From Myroides phaeus (lineage in GTDB: Bacteria > Bacteroidota > Bacteroidia > Flavobacteriales > Flavobacteriaceae), in assembly GCF_900099675.1 (NCBI RefSeq), contig NZ_FNDQ01000010.1, positions 1 to 64,000 on the forward strand: a DNA stretch of 64,000 nt. The letters run 5' to 3'. The position numbers and the translations under genes were made by a program. Under the pieces are notes generated by a model. The model did not search any database. It had not been told where the DNA came from and was given only the letters and a program-made list of their open reading frames with translations. Positions 1-8,447 of the stretch are shown here, one piece after another (the stretch's first letter is position 1; each line of letters starts with the position of its first letter).

Positions 1-53
1 AAAGTATAATCTCGTTGACTACGCTTTTCCCTTGTGTTTTCTGTCTCTTTCAT
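1..53 (-). CDS. IS3-type transposase OrfA, N-terminal fragment
   Basis: Seventeen codons are visible from ATG at 53 to the window edge, encoding MKETENTREKRSQRDYT. The KRxQRDY pattern resembles the start of IS3-group OrfA proteins common in Bacteroidetes, where a helix-turn-helix domain follows. The frame stays open to the edge of the window. The identification depends on the short peptide and on the terminal-repeat-like sequence just upstream, so it is moderate. Sequence left of base 1 would settle it. Confidence 0.5.
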   Translation of the reverse strand, partial: MKETENTREKRSQRDYT

Positions 54-94
54 AAATAAGTCTATTTTGTGTAAACCTATTTTAGGACGGGACA
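1..94 (-). mobile_element. End of an IS3-family-like insertion sequence (rest lies left of the window)
   Basis: Read on the minus strand, the element appears to begin at 94 with TGTCCCGTCCTAAAATAGG, a TG-starting, IS3-like terminal repeat. An open frame then starts at 53 and runs off the window. The sequence on the other side of the junction is the coding region of a surface protein, which is cut in mid-domain. The family call rests on the end sequence and the first residues of the ORF. The other end and the target duplication lie outside the window. Confidence 0.55.
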
Positions 95-1419
95 CCATCA
101 TAAAAAAAGTCTTTGTTTCTAAAAACAATAGGCGGAAGCTTAGCTTTTTTGATTGTTAAATTAGAAGCTTCATAGTTTATAGAATTGTTAATTGCTGCAT
201 ATCCAGGTCCAGATGCATGCATTCCAACTGAATATTCACCTACTTCACTTTGTGAGTTTTTTATAAAATCTACTTGGACAGTCTCTGGTAAGTTATCAAT
301 CAGTGGAAGAGAGTATGGTGTACTTTTTTTAGTTATACTATCAAATTTATATTCAAAGGTTTCATTAGGAAATGTGATTTCTGGAAGTTTTATTGATTCT
401 ATTTTTAAAGTAGTTTCCTTTATATCTATAATTTCTTCTTTGTATTTAATTATAGCTAATGGATTAATACTTCCTGGATATTGAAGTTCATTATTGATAT
501 ATTCTACAGTAACATCTTTAGGTAATTCTCCTGTAATTTCTATTTTTTTTATAGGCTGTGGATCATTAGGTACAAAAATAAATTCTTGTGCTTTAAATTC
601 TAACTTACTTGTATCAGGAGTAGTTGGAATAGTAGAAGTAGGTTTACCTGTGATTTGTAAAGTTCTTTCTACTATAGTTGATATATAATTCCTACCTCCA
701 TATAAATAAGCTTTGACTTTATAAGTACCAACTTCGGTATGCGCGTTATTAATTTGAAAAATTTGAATTTCAGAGGGTAAAGTGCTTTTTAGTTCAAGTT
801 TTTTTACTGTACCGTCATAGGGAGTTTGTAATGAATTAAAAATTATTTTTTGGCGATCAATAGGAATTTTTAGAATTTCTAAATAATTAGAAAATACTGT
901 TGATTTATAATTTTTATTAAACATAAAAGCGTGTACGAAGTACACACCAACATTAGTATGTTTTTCGTTGAAATAGACTATCTCAGTATTTGGAGGAATG
1001 GGGCCCATCACTTCAAGAAATATTTCTTTGCCTGTATAAGCAATACGTGGCTTTCTTAGTCGAACTTGATGATCATAAGTCTTTTTCTTAATTACTTGCG
1101 TTAGTAATTGTACATCTATAATTTTATTTTTGTAATATATAGTGACTGTAATATCATAAGTTCCAGCTTCTACATTGCTATTAGGGCTATATGAAAGTGT
1201 AACACCATTTGGAACATCATAAGCACTAATTATTTTAGGTCTTCCATTGTAAGTTGTTGATAGGTTGAGATATTTGATGTTTGAAATGTTAATTTTGTGA
1301 GGAGAAGTAATAGAGTCATTGTTTAGTATTGACGCTGTATTTTCAATAGCAAAACATTTAAAGCTTGATAATAAAATAAGTATTACAAAAAAGTAATAAT
1401 GTAAATAAGACTTAGGCAT
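82..1419 (-). pseudogene. Secreted MBG-like repeat protein, 3' end lost to IS insertion
   Basis: This reads as a secreted or surface protein. Starting at the second Met (1419) gives a good signal peptide, MPKSYLHYYFFVILILLSSF, ending near CFA. A start at 1449 would add ten residues before it. The body is made of roughly 75-residue repeats of the form Y-D/N-G-x-x-K, then LP, then an EVGTYxVxA strand and NYxS, as in MBG-type Ig-like domains of Bacteroidetes adhesins. A new repeat has just begun (FFYDG) when the frame enters the IS end at about 94 and stops at 82, so the original protein was longer. No catalytic motif is visible. Function is unknown; a cell-surface or gliding-related role is inference. 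Confidence 0.6.
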
Positions 1420-1616
1420 AGTAAATAGAATTAATTCAACATTTTTCAACTCAAATTCTTTAAAATGAGAATAGTGTGAATTTAGTTTTATTAACTAATT
1501 CTATTTCTAATTTCAGTGTTACCAAAATATTATAGTTTACATAGAAAAATCTACTTATAGTTTGATTTTGCACTTATTCTTACGCTTAATATTTGAAATT
1601 TATAGAATAGTAGAAA

Positions 1617-1653
1617 ATAAAAAAGCGAGTACAATACTTGTACTCGCTTTTTC
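1617..1653 (-). terminator. Intrinsic terminator
   Basis: A 13-bp stem (AAAGCGAGTACA with its complement) around a short loop is flanked by A and T tracts on both sides. It lies just downstream of the minus-strand gene that ends at 1671 and could work in both directions. Confidence 0.75.
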
Positions 1654-1670
1654 TTATTGTTTAGTATTTA

Positions 1671-2174
1671 TTACATCTTCTTTTTTATATCGTTATTTGA
1701 AGATCTTTTTGTAGCTTCATTTGCTAATTTCAACGCAGCTTCATTAGTTGTAATTTCACTTGCATTTTTAGACCATTTGGTAACATCTTCTCTGATGTCC
1801 ATATAATAGTCGTATAGCATTCTTGTTAAGCTAATTTCAACACGTTGGCCTATAAATTTATTCAATGTAAAGTAGCCATATTTTTTTCCATCTTTTTTAA
1901 TGATTGGCGGTTTCTCAGCATGAGGATTCCAAGGGGATAAATTACTTGTATTATCACCATAAATGCCATATTTATTCCAAATAGATTTTTTGTTGTACAA
2001 ATTGCCATACGCCCCCATATTATTCCATATAGATTTAGCGTCTTTTGCATCACAATTTAAGCAACCAAGATATTCTTCTTTATCGTCGTTAGTATATATT
2101 TCAAGCTTTTGAGCATAACTATAACTACCTACAAATAATGTAAAAAATAGAATGTGGATAAAATAGTTTTTCAT
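1671..2174 (-). CDS. Secreted protein with CLNC and SIWN/YG repeat motif
   Basis: This is a 167-residue protein with an N-terminal signal peptide (KNYFIHILFFTLFVGSYSYA, cleaved before QKLE). I chose the Met at 2174 because it places the Lys directly before the hydrophobic core; a start at 2183 adds three residues. The mature part opens with YLGCLNC, then repeats of S-I/P-W-N-x-x-G-x-YG, then SPWNP and a GKKYGYFTLN segment. I know this arrangement from small secreted proteins of several bacteria but can assign no activity. The two close cysteines could bind a metal or form a disulfide. The C-terminal part is charged and helical. It is followed by its own terminator. Confidence 0.7.
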   Translation of the reverse strand: MKNYFIHILFFTLFVGSYSYAQKLEIYTNDDKEEYLGCLNCDAKDAKSIWNNMGAYGNLYNKKSIWNKYGIYGDNTSNLSPWNPHAEKPPIIKKDGKKYGYFTLNKFIGQRVEISLTRMLYDYYMDIREDVTKWSKNASEITTNEAALKLANEATKRSSNNDIKKKM

Positions 2175-2270
2175 AAGGGACATGTGTTATTTATATAGAG
2201 CACAAAGTACAAATTTTTTCATTTCAAACGCAATATGTTGAGAAAAATATATAAAAACACAGATGAAGAC

Positions 2271-2303
2271 AAAAAAAGTCGCAATAAATTATTGCGACTT
2301 TAT
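2271..2303 (-). terminator. Intrinsic terminator of the universal stress protein gene
   Basis: The stem AGTCGCAAT/ATTGCGACT has a five-base loop. A run of seven A on the plus strand supplies the U tract for the minus-strand transcript. Confidence 0.75.
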
Positions 2304-2323
2304 TGTTAATGTATGTTAAAGTT

Positions 2324-3157
2324 TTATTCTTCGTGAAAAGCTAATACAGGCACGTAGTTATGGTAACTTAATTTCTTAGTCATACTGCTTGTAAATAATT
2401 TTTCAAAGAAGCTTCTGTTTCTTTTTACAGATACTAATAAGTCGATATTTTCAGTATCTAAGAATTCGAATACTGATTTTTCAACATCATTACTATCTAC
2501 GATGTAAAACTTAATATTTTCATCTTTATAGTTAGCTTTCCAGCTTTCGATAATACTTGCTTCAACTCTGTCTTTAGCCGTAGCTACGTGAACACATTTG
2601 ACAGTAGCATCAAAACCTTTAGCTATTTTTAATATTTTTTCAAGTGTTACTTTATCTTGAGCTGTAAATAATGTAGTGAATGCAATAGAGTCAATTCCGT
2701 CAAAAATAGCATCGTGAGGAATACTCAAAACAGGCACATCTAATGTACTAATAGCATTAGCCGTATTAGAACCTAATAATTTTTTGTCCAATCCAGAGTT
2801 ACCATTGGTTCCCATAACTACAAGATCAATATCTTCTTCTTTTACACGTTTTTTCAAAATAGTGTTTAAGAAACCTTCTTCTAAAATAAAGTGCATTGGA
2901 ACGTGGTCAAGGTTGTGTTTTTTAGCAATATCTCTAATTTGAGGCACTTGATCTTTAAAGTTTTCAAAGTTACTCAATTCGATTGTTTTATATACATCCT
3001 GAACCATAACTGGATTAGCAGTAGCAGAAATTACAGGCATTTCATAAGCGTGAAGAACAAAAAGAGTTGCCTTTTGATTTTCAGCCATTCTCAATGCATA
3101 AATTAACGCGTTGTTTGCTGTTTCAGAGAAGTCCGTTGGAAATAATATTTTTTTCAT
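2324..3157 (-). CDS. Universal stress protein, two Usp domains in tandem
   Basis: This 277-residue protein carries two UspA folds. The first (about 1-150) starts KKILFPTDFSETANNAL and contains the ATP-binding signature GTNGNSGLDKKLLGSNT, that is G-x2-G-x9-G-S. The second (about 155-277) has the right order of strands (IAFTTLF, VKCVHVA, IDLLVSVKR) but lacks the glycine signature, so probably only the first domain binds nucleotide. Tandem Usp proteins of this size are common in Bacteroidetes and are induced by starvation or oxygen stress; the exact role here is inference. On the minus strand the sequence TACCTTTA lies shortly upstream of the start and matches the -7 consensus at seven of eight positions. 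Confidence 0.9.
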   Translation of the reverse strand: MKKILFPTDFSETANNALIYALRMAENQKATLFVLHAYEMPVISATANPVMVQDVYKTIELSNFENFKDQVPQIRDIAKKHNLDHVPMHFILEEGFLNTILKKRVKEEDIDLVVMGTNGNSGLDKKLLGSNTANAISTLDVPVLSIPHDAIFDGIDSIAFTTLFTAQDKVTLEKILKIAKGFDATVKCVHVATAKDRVEASIIESWKANYKDENIKFYIVDSNDVEKSVFEFLDTENIDLLVSVKRNRSFFEKLFTSSMTKKLSYHNYVPVLAFHEE

Positions 3158-3396
3158 AGTACGTGATTGTTATGTTTTGTATAAAGGTAAGAATAAACTT
3201 TATTTTATGATAGTATTTTTTGTTTAAAAACTCGTAATTGGATTAATATTTCAATAACAGGCGGAGTTTTACGTCATAAATATAGTGATCTATACTCGAT
3301 ACAATATTGATAGCAAATCTAATAATAATAGGTGTTTTGGTTAAAAAAAATTGTTTTGATTAAAAAATTATGTATTTTTGGTTGAAAAATAATAAA

Positions 3397-4119
3397 ATGA
3401 AGGATTGTTTGTTTATACTGTTAACTTTTTTAAGTTTTAATTTTAATTATTCTCAAACAGGTATAGGTGTTTTGTTGCCAGAAGCATCATTAGATGTAGA
3501 AGGGAATGTTAAGTTTCGTTCAATTCCTAAAATAAATATTGAAGAAGAAAAGTTTTATAATAAGCAGCTTTTAATAAATGATAAAGGAGATGTAGGTTAT
3601 TATCAAATAAATAAAAGTTCTGATTCTTATAATTTTAGAGAAACTAATTCTGTTATTATGACTAGATATATTGAGTCAAAAATAGAAACTGTTACTAATC
3701 TTGATTTAAATTTAAAAAAAGATATTAATATATATCCCAATCAAGAAACGTTAATGATAATTGATTATAATATTCCAATAATTAAAATTACTCCTGGATT
3801 AATATATTATTCAGGAATTAAATTAGTAAAACGTGAAAATAACATAGAAGAAGAATTAATAGACGGGTCTAGGAAATTTACTTATTCCGAAAAATACTCT
3901 AGTGAAGCAGCAGCAGGACAGCCTGTTACAGGGAGATCTATACTTGTAATTCAAAATAAAACTAATCAAATTAAAACAATAACAATAGAAGCTCTTGGAT
4001 ATATTGAATTAAATAAAGGAAATTCTATTATTCGTTTTGGAATGTATAGTAATAATAACTCTAATTATAATTGGGGAAGAGGTAATATGATTATTCAAGT
4101 TTTTGATAAAAACATATAA
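3397..4119 (+). CDS. Secreted protein with GIG...LDVEGNV tail-like N-terminus
   Basis: The Met at 3397 gives a 240-residue protein with a signal peptide (KDCLFILLTFLSFNFNYS, cleaved near SQTGIG). A start at 3370 would add nine residues ahead of it. The mature N-terminus TGIG-x3-P-EASLDVEGNVKFR matches the motif that opens many Bacteroidetes surface and fibre-like proteins (GIGT-x-NP-x-A-x-LDVxGxV). The rest is rich in Asn, Ile and Lys and predicted to be beta-structured, with no catalytic motif I recognise. The gene stands alone, is very AT-rich, and is followed by about 1.1 kb without an intact gene. It is an exported protein of unknown function. Confidence 0.6.
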   Translation: MKDCLFILLTFLSFNFNYSQTGIGVLLPEASLDVEGNVKFRSIPKINIEEEKFYNKQLLINDKGDVGYYQINKSSDSYNFRETNSVIMTRYIESKIETVTNLDLNLKKDINIYPNQETLMIIDYNIPIIKITPGLIYYSGIKLVKRENNIEEELIDGSRKFTYSEKYSSEAAAGQPVTGRSILVIQNKTNQIKTITIEALGYIELNKGNSIIRFGMYSNNNSNYNWGRGNMIIQVFDKNI

Positions 4120-4230
4120 AGAATAAATTAGTTACACTTAGAATAAACTCTTTTGAGAGAGAAGTTTAAAAACAATAAAAGTTATACTAAAATAAAAAGA
4201 ATTAGAGCGAAGTATAAGTGTTAATTCCTT

Positions 4231-4645
4231 TTATAGCATCCATTCTTCAAAATCATTTTTATTAGTATAGAAATTGCTATTCGTTTTTTTATTTAAAACT
4301 CTATCAATTTTAGCTCCTGTTCTGTGGTCATATTCTCAAAAAAAAGCCTTTTTTAATCATTATCATAATAGGTTATACTAAAGTCATTTTTTATCTTTCA
4401 TTTGCGTCAAATTCTTCTATTTGGTTTATTACATTCATTTTGAATTAAGTCTTATAAATTGGTCTTCATCTACTTCTATCTGCCTAATGAATAGGGTGTA
4501 TTCTAATACTTCGCTACTATTAGGGTCGTAAACTTGAAATATAGCTTTTTTATACTTGTTTTACAGCTCAATTAAAAAAAGAATTTTATTTATTTAATTG
4601 AAATTCAGTTAAGTCTGTTTTATTTATTTGTTTCTTTTCCTTCAT
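4231..4645 (-). pseudogene. Decayed coding sequence with several frameshifts
   Basis: Consecutive minus-strand pieces in different frames read like one protein of about 130 residues. They are MKEKKQINKTDLTEFQLNK from 4645, then KAIFQVYDPNSSEVLEYTLF and QIEVDEDQFIRLNSK (ending 4435), then MNVINQIEEFDANER (4438-4391), then KNDFSITYYDND (ending 4353), then EYDHRTGAKIDRVLNKKTNS continuing to FEEWML and a stop at 4231. The breaks lie at or near A/T homopolymers. I do not recognise the family. The patchwork of well-formed peptides without an intact frame indicates a pseudogene rather than chance. Confidence 0.55.
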
Positions 4646-5185
4646 AAGTTAGTTTATTACAATTAATAAATAGGTGAAATACTTTATTCCTTATAACATC
4701 AAATTGCTAAAAATATTGGTTTAGTGATTAACGCATTACCCAAAATGTTGACATTTAAAAACTTTAGTTTTGATTTAAGGTCTATTGATTATTAAGTACT
4801 TAATCCTAAGTATTTATAATGCTCGAATACAATGCAAAAGGATACACAATATGCTTGCGAATATATCTATGGTTTTATAATAAATTAAGAGGTGTCAAAT
4901 ACTAAATTAAATGAACTGTTATTGTGATTATTCGCAGAATAAGAATAGTTTAATTTATTGATAATAAGTGTACTAATGCTGTTTTGGATATTAAAGGAAA
5001 GCTGACGTTTTTTTGCAGTATAGCCGTGTTTTTATTAAGAAAAGGGTGTAAATACTGAGGTATTAAGTATAGACATTCAGTGATAAATAGTGCATAAAAA
5101 TGGAGAGATAAAGCAAGAAAACGTCGAAATACAAACTTTTCGGTCTAAGTCAAAGCCGAATAATTCCATTTGGATGAATAAATAT
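4646..5185. other. Gene-free AT-rich stretch before mnmE
   Basis: I found no supported ORF, RNA or strong hairpin here. It may be eroded accessory DNA continuous with the adjacent pseudogene. Confidence 0.4.
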
Positions 5186-5193
5186 TATCTTTG
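5186..5193 (+). promoter_or_regulatory. -7 promoter element before mnmE
   Basis: TATCTTTG matches the Bacteroidetes TAnnTTTG element and lies 20 bp before the mnmE start codon. No convincing -33 box at the usual distance was found. Confidence 0.45.
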
Positions 5194-5213
5194 CGCTATA
5201 ATTTCGAATATAT

Positions 5214-6605
5214 ATGATATTACAAGATACGATTGTTGCTTTAGCAACGCCTTCAGGAGCTGGTGCAATCGCCATTATACGTGTATCGGGAAAAGACGCT
5301 ATTACCTTGGTAAACGGCATTTTTCGCTCGATTAAAAATAAAGACTTGACCACACAAAAAACGCATACCCTTCACTTAGGACATATAGTGGATGGTGATC
5401 GTGTATTGGATCAAGTGTTGGTTTCGTTGTTTAAGGGACCAAACTCTTATACGGGTGAAAACACGGTTGAAATCTCTTGTCACGGTTCAACGTTCATTCA
5501 ACAGCAGATCATTCAACTGTGTTTGCGAAAAGGTGCTAAAATGGCACAAGCAGGAGAGTTTACTATGCGTGCTTTCTTAAACGGAAAGTTAGACTTATCA
5601 CAAGCAGAAGCTGTAGCAGATTTGATCGCATCAGACAACGAAGCAAGTCACCAAATCGCTATGCAACAAATGCGTGGTGGTTTTTCAAGTGAAATCGCCT
5701 TGTTGAGAGAGCAGTTGTTAAACTTCGCTTCGTTGATTGAGTTAGAACTTGACTTTTCAGAGGAAGATGTGGAGTTTGCAGATCGTACGCAGTTTAAGGA
5801 ATTGATAAACCGTATTGAGTTTGTATTGAAACGCTTGATTGATTCATTTGCTGTGGGGAACGTTATTAAAAACGGTATTCCAGTAGCAATTGTAGGGGAG
5901 CCAAACGTAGGTAAATCAACGTTGTTAAACGCTTTGTTAAACGAAGAACGCGCTATTGTTTCAGACATTGCTGGAACTACACGTGATACAATTGAAGACG
6001 AATTAGTGATAGACGGAATAGGTTTCCGTTTTATTGATACAGCGGGAATCCGTGAAACGAAAGACGTTGTAGAGAGCATCGGAATTCAAAAGACATTTGA
6101 GAAGATAGAAGCTGCTCAGGTAGTGATTTATTTGATTGATGGAGCTAAGCTGAATACAGAGTCGTTAGACAGTATTAAAGTGGAATTAGAGAAGTTGAAA
6201 AACAAGTACCCTCTAAAACCGTTGTTAGTTGTGTGTAATAAGAAAGACTTATTGACAGACGAACAAATTGGGCTTTACAATGAGAATATTGAGAATTTGA
6301 TGTTGATGTCAGCTAAGGCAAATGAAGGAGTAGAGGAGTTGAAGCAAGCACTTTTAGGGTTTGTGAATACAGGTGCATTGCGCAATAATGAAACGATTGT
6401 TACCAATACGCGCCACTACGATTCATTGCTTAAAGCATTGGAAGAAATCGAGAAAGTGAAATGGGGATTACAAACGAATTTATCTGCTGACTTAATGGCA
6501 ATAGATATTCGCCAAGCCCTTTATTTCTTTGGAGAGATTACAGGACAAGTAACTAACGATGAACTACTTGGGAACATCTTTGCGAATTTTTGTATCGGTA
6601 AATAA
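5214..6605 (+). CDS. mnmE: tRNA uridine-5-carboxymethylaminomethyl modification GTPase MnmE
   Basis: With MnmG, MnmE modifies the wobble uridine of certain tRNAs using a tetrahydrofolate one-carbon unit. The 463-residue length is normal. The N-terminal folate-binding domain starts DTIVALATPSGAGAIAIIRV and includes the conserved GEFTMRAFLNGKLDLSQAEA. The embedded G domain shows GEPNVGKST (about 228), TTRDTIED, DTAGIRET (about 275) and NKKD (about 343). The helical C-terminus ends in the invariant CIGK. The start at 5214 aligns with the family N-terminus. The gene is monocistronic with its own promoter element and terminator. The last 18 coding bases resemble the site used by SGI1-type islands in other bacteria, but no second copy was found in this window. 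Confidence 0.97.
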   Translation: MILQDTIVALATPSGAGAIAIIRVSGKDAITLVNGIFRSIKNKDLTTQKTHTLHLGHIVDGDRVLDQVLVSLFKGPNSYTGENTVEISCHGSTFIQQQIIQLCLRKGAKMAQAGEFTMRAFLNGKLDLSQAEAVADLIASDNEASHQIAMQQMRGGFSSEIALLREQLLNFASLIELELDFSEEDVEFADRTQFKELINRIEFVLKRLIDSFAVGNVIKNGIPVAIVGEPNVGKSTLLNALLNEERAIVSDIAGTTRDTIEDELVIDGIGFRFIDTAGIRETKDVVESIGIQKTFEKIEAAQVVIYLIDGAKLNTESLDSIKVELEKLKNKYPLKPLLVVCNKKDLLTDEQIGLYNENIENLMLMSAKANEGVEELKQALLGFVNTGALRNNETIVTNTRHYDSLLKALEEIEKVKWGLQTNLSADLMAIDIRQALYFFGEITGQVTNDELLGNIFANFCIGK

Positions 6606-6626
6606 AGCACTAAAAAACAAAATACC

Positions 6627-6661
6627 AAAGCGTTGTAATCCAAACTACAACGCTTTTTTTG
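6627..6661 (+). terminator. mnmE terminator
   Basis: The stem AAAGCGTTGTA/TACAACGCTTT has an eight-base loop and is followed by a T run. A similar copy, about 80% identical with its flanks, lies at 7634-7670. Confidence 0.85.
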
Positions 6662-6949
6662 TATAATGTCATGAAAGTGTGCTATACAATACTTACAGTT
6701 AAAACTTAATAGATTACACCCTATAGGGTATAGTTTAGGGCGTATGTAGAGATATTATACCCGATAAGGGTATTTTTCGATATCTAAATCTACAATCTAA
6801 ATTGGTGAGCCATATTTTATAAATAGAGTTTTCAAAATAATGAAATACTGACTTTACAGTACAAGATAATTACAAGAACATTTTAAACTATTTTGAAATA
6901 GAATTGTATTACTTTTACAAACGAAATATATACCTTTTAAATAAAAAAA
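6662..6949. other. Intergenic region with two short palindromes
   Basis: ACCCTATAGGGT (about 6717-6728) is a perfect palindrome. ATACCCGATAAGGGTAT with a following T run (about 6757-6778) could form a weak terminator. No gene was seen. Confidence 0.35.
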
Positions 6950-7444
6950 ATGAGATCTGAAATTTGTTCTTGTCAAGGCTTAAATAGTAATTGTAAAAAA
7001 TGTTTTGGAAGTGGATTTGTTTCTACCGAAACTATAACTAAGTCTGCGGACTACAAAAAAGGAAATAAACAACAATTGAAATCGTTGGTACCTAAAAATT
7101 TAGATCTATTATCAAAAAATGAAGTAGAGGCAATTGCAGTTAAAATCATTGGAGGTTTAGACCAAAAATCAAAAAAACAAATGCAAATTTTAAATTCAAT
7201 TCCTTTTAATACCACAACTTTTAGAAGAGATTTTGGTGATAAATTCGAATTACTTAGTTCCTTAGAAGTTGAAAAACAACATTTAAGAAATGAACTTTTA
7301 ATTATTGATCAAGAAATTATTCTGAAAAACTACAAAAGTAATTTCAAGTTTAAGCATTTTTTATCTGATAAGGATCTCGACGTTACATCAAATCGTCAGC
7401 TAAAAGAATTAATTCGTGCTTATAAAAAATTGAAAAATATCTAA
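6950..7444 (+). CDS. Hypothetical protein with DnaJ-like zinc-finger N-terminus
   Basis: This 164-residue cytoplasmic protein begins MRSEICSCQGLNSNCKKCFG and continues SGF. The C-x-C-x-G and C-x2-C-x-G-x-G spacing resembles a single zinc-binding knuckle of the DnaJ cysteine-rich type. The rest is lysine-rich and helical, with probable coiled coil around 100-150 (LEVEKQHLRNELLIIDQEI), and has no other motif I recognise. The gene stands alone and is AT-rich. It sits between two similar terminators (6627-6661 and 7634-7670), which suggests it arrived as an insertion downstream of mnmE. Function unknown; binding of nucleic acid or protein through the zinc site is possible. Confidence 0.6.
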   Translation: MRSEICSCQGLNSNCKKCFGSGFVSTETITKSADYKKGNKQQLKSLVPKNLDLLSKNEVEAIAVKIIGGLDQKSKKQMQILNSIPFNTTTFRRDFGDKFELLSSLEVEKQHLRNELLIIDQEIILKNYKSNFKFKHFLSDKDLDVTSNRQLKELIRAYKKLKNI

Positions 7445-7633
7445 AGTAATCGAGTATAGAAAGATCGTTAGATAATTTTAATCACACGTTTTAAAAAGTT
7501 ATCGCGGCAATAGTATAGTTTAGAATATTAGTTTTTTTGTATAATTATACTTTTGTAATAGTAATTGTTTTTGATAAAAACGTTTAAGTACCACGACAAT
7601 GTTGCTTATATAAAATACTAAAAATAAAAATAC

Positions 7634-7670
7634 CCAAAGCGTTGTAGTACATACTATAACGCTTTTTTTA
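7634..7670 (+). terminator. Terminator resembling the mnmE terminator
   Basis: The imperfect stem AAAGCGTTGTAGTA/TACTATAACGCTTT is followed by T7. The stem and 5' flank closely resemble 6615-6661, so this looks like a duplicated copy. Confidence 0.7.
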
Positions 7671-7733
7671 TACACTAATGCGCCCCTCTCCATTTTCAAT
7701 GCTCACAAGCCTTACAATGGTTTTGATTACACC

Positions 7734-7829
7734 ATGTTCCACATATCTCCCACACAAGTCCCACATTTACTCGAAAATAGGGGGGTATTTCCGAAGGAGT
7801 GTAGAACCAATGTGGTACCAGTCTCGAAT
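7734..7829. repeat. Dispersed imperfect palindrome, copy A
   Basis: The sequence starts ATGTTCCACATATCTCCCAC, and CCACAT (7739-7744) can pair with ATGTGG (7810-7815) to close a long hairpin. An inner stem involves GAAAATA and TATTTCC. It aligns over most of its length with 40741-40843, sharing the CCACACAAGT core and the CCGAAGG segment. No coding frame is conserved between the copies. Confidence 0.6.
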
Positions 7830-8447
7830 CAGTTGTAAACAAGACTAAGCACAGAGCAGTCTTTTTTATCAATCATCATCATTTCTTTCAACTTTTGGCT
7901 TCCACAAATAAGAGAGAAGTACTTTCATATAATCAGCAGATTTAACCAGCGTATCTTTCATAATCAGCAAGTATTTATTGTTTAAGTCGGAATTAGATAT
8001 TCCCAATGTTAGTTTTAGTTTATAAGGCAAAATTAGACATCCCTACAAGACAGTAATTCCAAAGCGGTAATTTTGACATCATTTGCTATCATTTGCTATC
8101 ATATGCTATCAAATGCACTATAAACTCTGTCCCACTTTTTTCTCATATCGCTGCTATCCCTTATAAACACTGAGGTTGAAAGGGTTTTGTATAACATTTA
8201 GTCGCAAATAGGCCGTAAATAAGTCGTAATTGCCTCACCTAAAGGCCTTTTTCGCGAACTAAATACGACTTATTTACGACTCAATTACGAGTTAATGTCG
8301 TTTAAAACTATAGGAAGTACTGTAAATACAGAGGATGATCTATAATAATCTTGTGCAGAAGCACCTTTGTTAGGTTTTCAGTTCACTCCAATAACTGTAT
8401 GAGTAGAGGAAGTATTTTATGACATTAAATAACCTCTTCTAAAGCAC
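7830..8447. repeat. Gene-free region with tandem and inverted repeats
   Basis: A 10-mer ATTTGCTATC occurs three and a half times in tandem at 8081-8116 (third copy ATATGCTATC). At 8213-8227 CGTAAATAAGTCGTA is repeated in inverted orientation (TACGACTTATTTACG, about 8264-8278), with about 36 bases between containing AAAGGCCTTT. The two arms could form a stable cruciform or RNA hairpin. No gene was found. Confidence 0.5.

Noticed and set aside
6588-6605. The 3' end of mnmE resembles the attachment site used by SGI1-type islands
   Set aside because: I found no second copy and no integrase downstream, so this is conserved coding sequence for the FCIGK end and not an occupied site.
8081-8116. Short tandem repeats as a CRISPR array
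   Set aside because: Units are ten bases without spacers and there are no cas genes.
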